A DNA stretch of 30,966 nt from an uncultured Collinsella sp. (GTDB taxonomy: Bacteria; Actinomycetota; Coriobacteriia; Coriobacteriales; Coriobacteriaceae), in assembly GCA_902494585.1 (NCBI GenBank), contig CABUUD010000013.1:1-30966 (forward strand), written 5' to 3'. Both the position numbers and the translations under genes were made by a program. Each line of letters starts with the position of its first letter. Positions within the stretch are counted from its first letter, which is position 1. The notes beneath the pieces are model-generated. The model saw nothing but the letters and a program-made list of their open reading frames with translations. It searched no databases and was not told the DNA's origin. Of this stretch, positions 30,150 through 30,966 are shown in pieces.

Positions 30150-30966
30150 TTAACGATACTCGTCCGCCAACTGTTTCCAAGCGGGTAGCGAATTGACGAT
30201 CGTTTCGTAACTCACGCAATAGCCCAGGCGGAACCAGCCCGGCATACCAAAGCTGTCCGAGGGAACCGCAAGCAACTCATGCTTCTTTGCGCGCTCGCAA
30301 AACGCATTCGCATCGGGCTCGAGTGCCTTCACCCACAGGTAGAAAGCACCGTCCGGCTCAACATAGGTATAGCCGTAGTCCGCCAAGGCGTCGGTAAGCG
30401 CCGTGCGGTTGCGAGCATAGGCCTCGATATCGCTCGGCTCATCGATGCAATCGATAATCACGCGCTGGAAGAGCGCCGGTGCACATACAAAACCCAGCGT
30501 ACGGGCAGCACCCGCAACGGCCGGCATCAGACGCGCAGCCTGCGGATTGGTGTTGGGAACCAAGATCCAGCCAACGCGCTCACCCGGCAGCGACAGCGAC
30601 TTAGAATACGAGTAGCACACCACGGTGTTCTCGTAGATCGAGGGCACCCAGGGCACCTCAGCACCGTACACGATCTCGCGGTACGGCTCATCCGAGATGA
30701 GCATAATCGGATTCTCGGGATCACGCCGAGCGTTGGCCTCGCGCAGAACATTGGCCAGTCGCGTCAGCGTGTCGCGCGTATATACGGCACCGGTCGGGTT
30801 GTTGGGCGAGTCGATGATGACGGCCGCCGTCTTTTCGCTGATCGCCTTGAGCACGTTGTCCACGCTCAGCTGAAACGTGTCTTCATCGGCGAGCGCCTCG
30901 ACACACGTGCAGCCGGCCTTCTCAATCCACACGCGATACTCCGGGAAGTACGGGGCGATAACAATA
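30150..30966 (-). CDS. Class I/II PLP-dependent aminotransferase, 5' end cut by window
   Basis: About 271 C-terminal residues are visible; the frame is open to the right edge, so the N-terminal part lies outside. Fold type I aminotransferase motifs are present: APYFPEYRVWIEKAG, the AAVIIDSPNNPTGAVY segment with the PLP-ring Asn, ISDEPYREIVY with the Asp and Tyr that contact PLP, YSYSKSLSLPGERVGW with the Schiff-base Lys, and GAFYLWVK. The late FRLGYCVS supplies the Arg for the substrate carboxylate. It resembles aspartate or aromatic aminotransferases of the AspC/PatA group. Specificity is open. Confidence 0.93.
   Translation of the reverse strand, partial: IVIAPYFPEYRVWIEKAGCTCVEALADEDTFQLSVDNVLKAISEKTAAVIIDSPNNPTGAVYTRDTLTRLANVLREANARRDPENPIMLISDEPYREIVYGAEVPWVPSIYENTVVCYSYSKSLSLPGERVGWILVPNTNPQAARLMPAVAGAARTLGFVCAPALFQRVIIDCIDEPSDIEAYARNRTALTDALADYGYTYVEPDGAFYLWVKALEPDANAFCERAKKHELLAVPSDSFGMPGWFRLGYCVSYETIVNSLPAWKQLADEYR

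Noticed and set aside
29962..30219. Possible 85-residue minus-strand protein between the aminotransferase and PHP genes
   Set aside because: It overlaps both neighbours and covers the promoter and hairpin of that gap; no start signal is visible.

Overview
The window looks like chromosomal DNA of a high-GC, Gram-positive gut anaerobe of the class Coriobacteriia, most likely Collinsella or a close relative. This rests on GC-rich codon use with long antisense shadow frames, clear AGGAGG-type ribosome sites, PTS-based sugar metabolism, an EF-G-like paralogue and a style of intergenic hairpins I associate with that group. No tRNA, rRNA, phage, CRISPR array or intact transposase was seen. The assignment is recognition from memory, not a database match.

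Layout. 1-2256: a MarR regulator overlapping a heterodimer-type ABC exporter gene (cut by the left edge), with a promoter and 16-bp direct repeats. 2284-4037: a small unknown protein, a nitroreductase and a one-pass membrane protein. 4121-7534: a Fis-type regulator with a dead AAA+ domain, a YeiH-family exporter and a divergent GntR regulator. 7822-12910: glmS, a LacI regulator, a HAD phosphatase and larE. 12911-13693: a 783-bp gene-free stretch with repeats, very long palindromes and a gene remnant. 13694-19690: a six-gene minus-strand sugar operon (PTS EIIBC, KbaZ-like protein, transaldolase, two-subunit transketolase, PTS EIIA), with a divergent LacI regulator at 20105-21115. 21235-24423: a surface-anchored nuclease and an EF-G-like GTPase. 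24721-27311: a polar amino-acid ABC importer operon (lipoprotein, permease, ATPase). 27650-30966: RlmD, a PHP phosphoesterase and the 3' part of an aminotransferase gene.

How genes work together. In the sugar operon EIIA, EIIB and EIIC phosphorylate and import a sugar. The KbaZ-like protein may epimerise or help cleave the sugar phosphate. Transketolase and transaldolase then give a self-contained non-oxidative pentose-phosphate branch. The enzyme annotated by family as fructose-6-phosphate aldolase carries the Glu/Phe pair of a transaldolase. The amino-acid importer has a strong promoter with palindromic operator candidates and two ~100-nt hairpins between its cistrons.

The most unusual content is non-coding: several families of intergenic hairpin elements. 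These include four ~50-bp copies with a GGGACAGG core, composite long-hairpin plus short-hairpin elements at 7676, 12910 and 25517 (with a long hairpin alone at 26355 and a short one alone at 3394), a 137-bp element with 35-bp perfect arms at 27405, a 66-nt near-continuous palindrome inside an array of TAGAGAG heptamers at 13320, and a potential pseudoknot between PTS EIIBC and the KbaZ-like gene.
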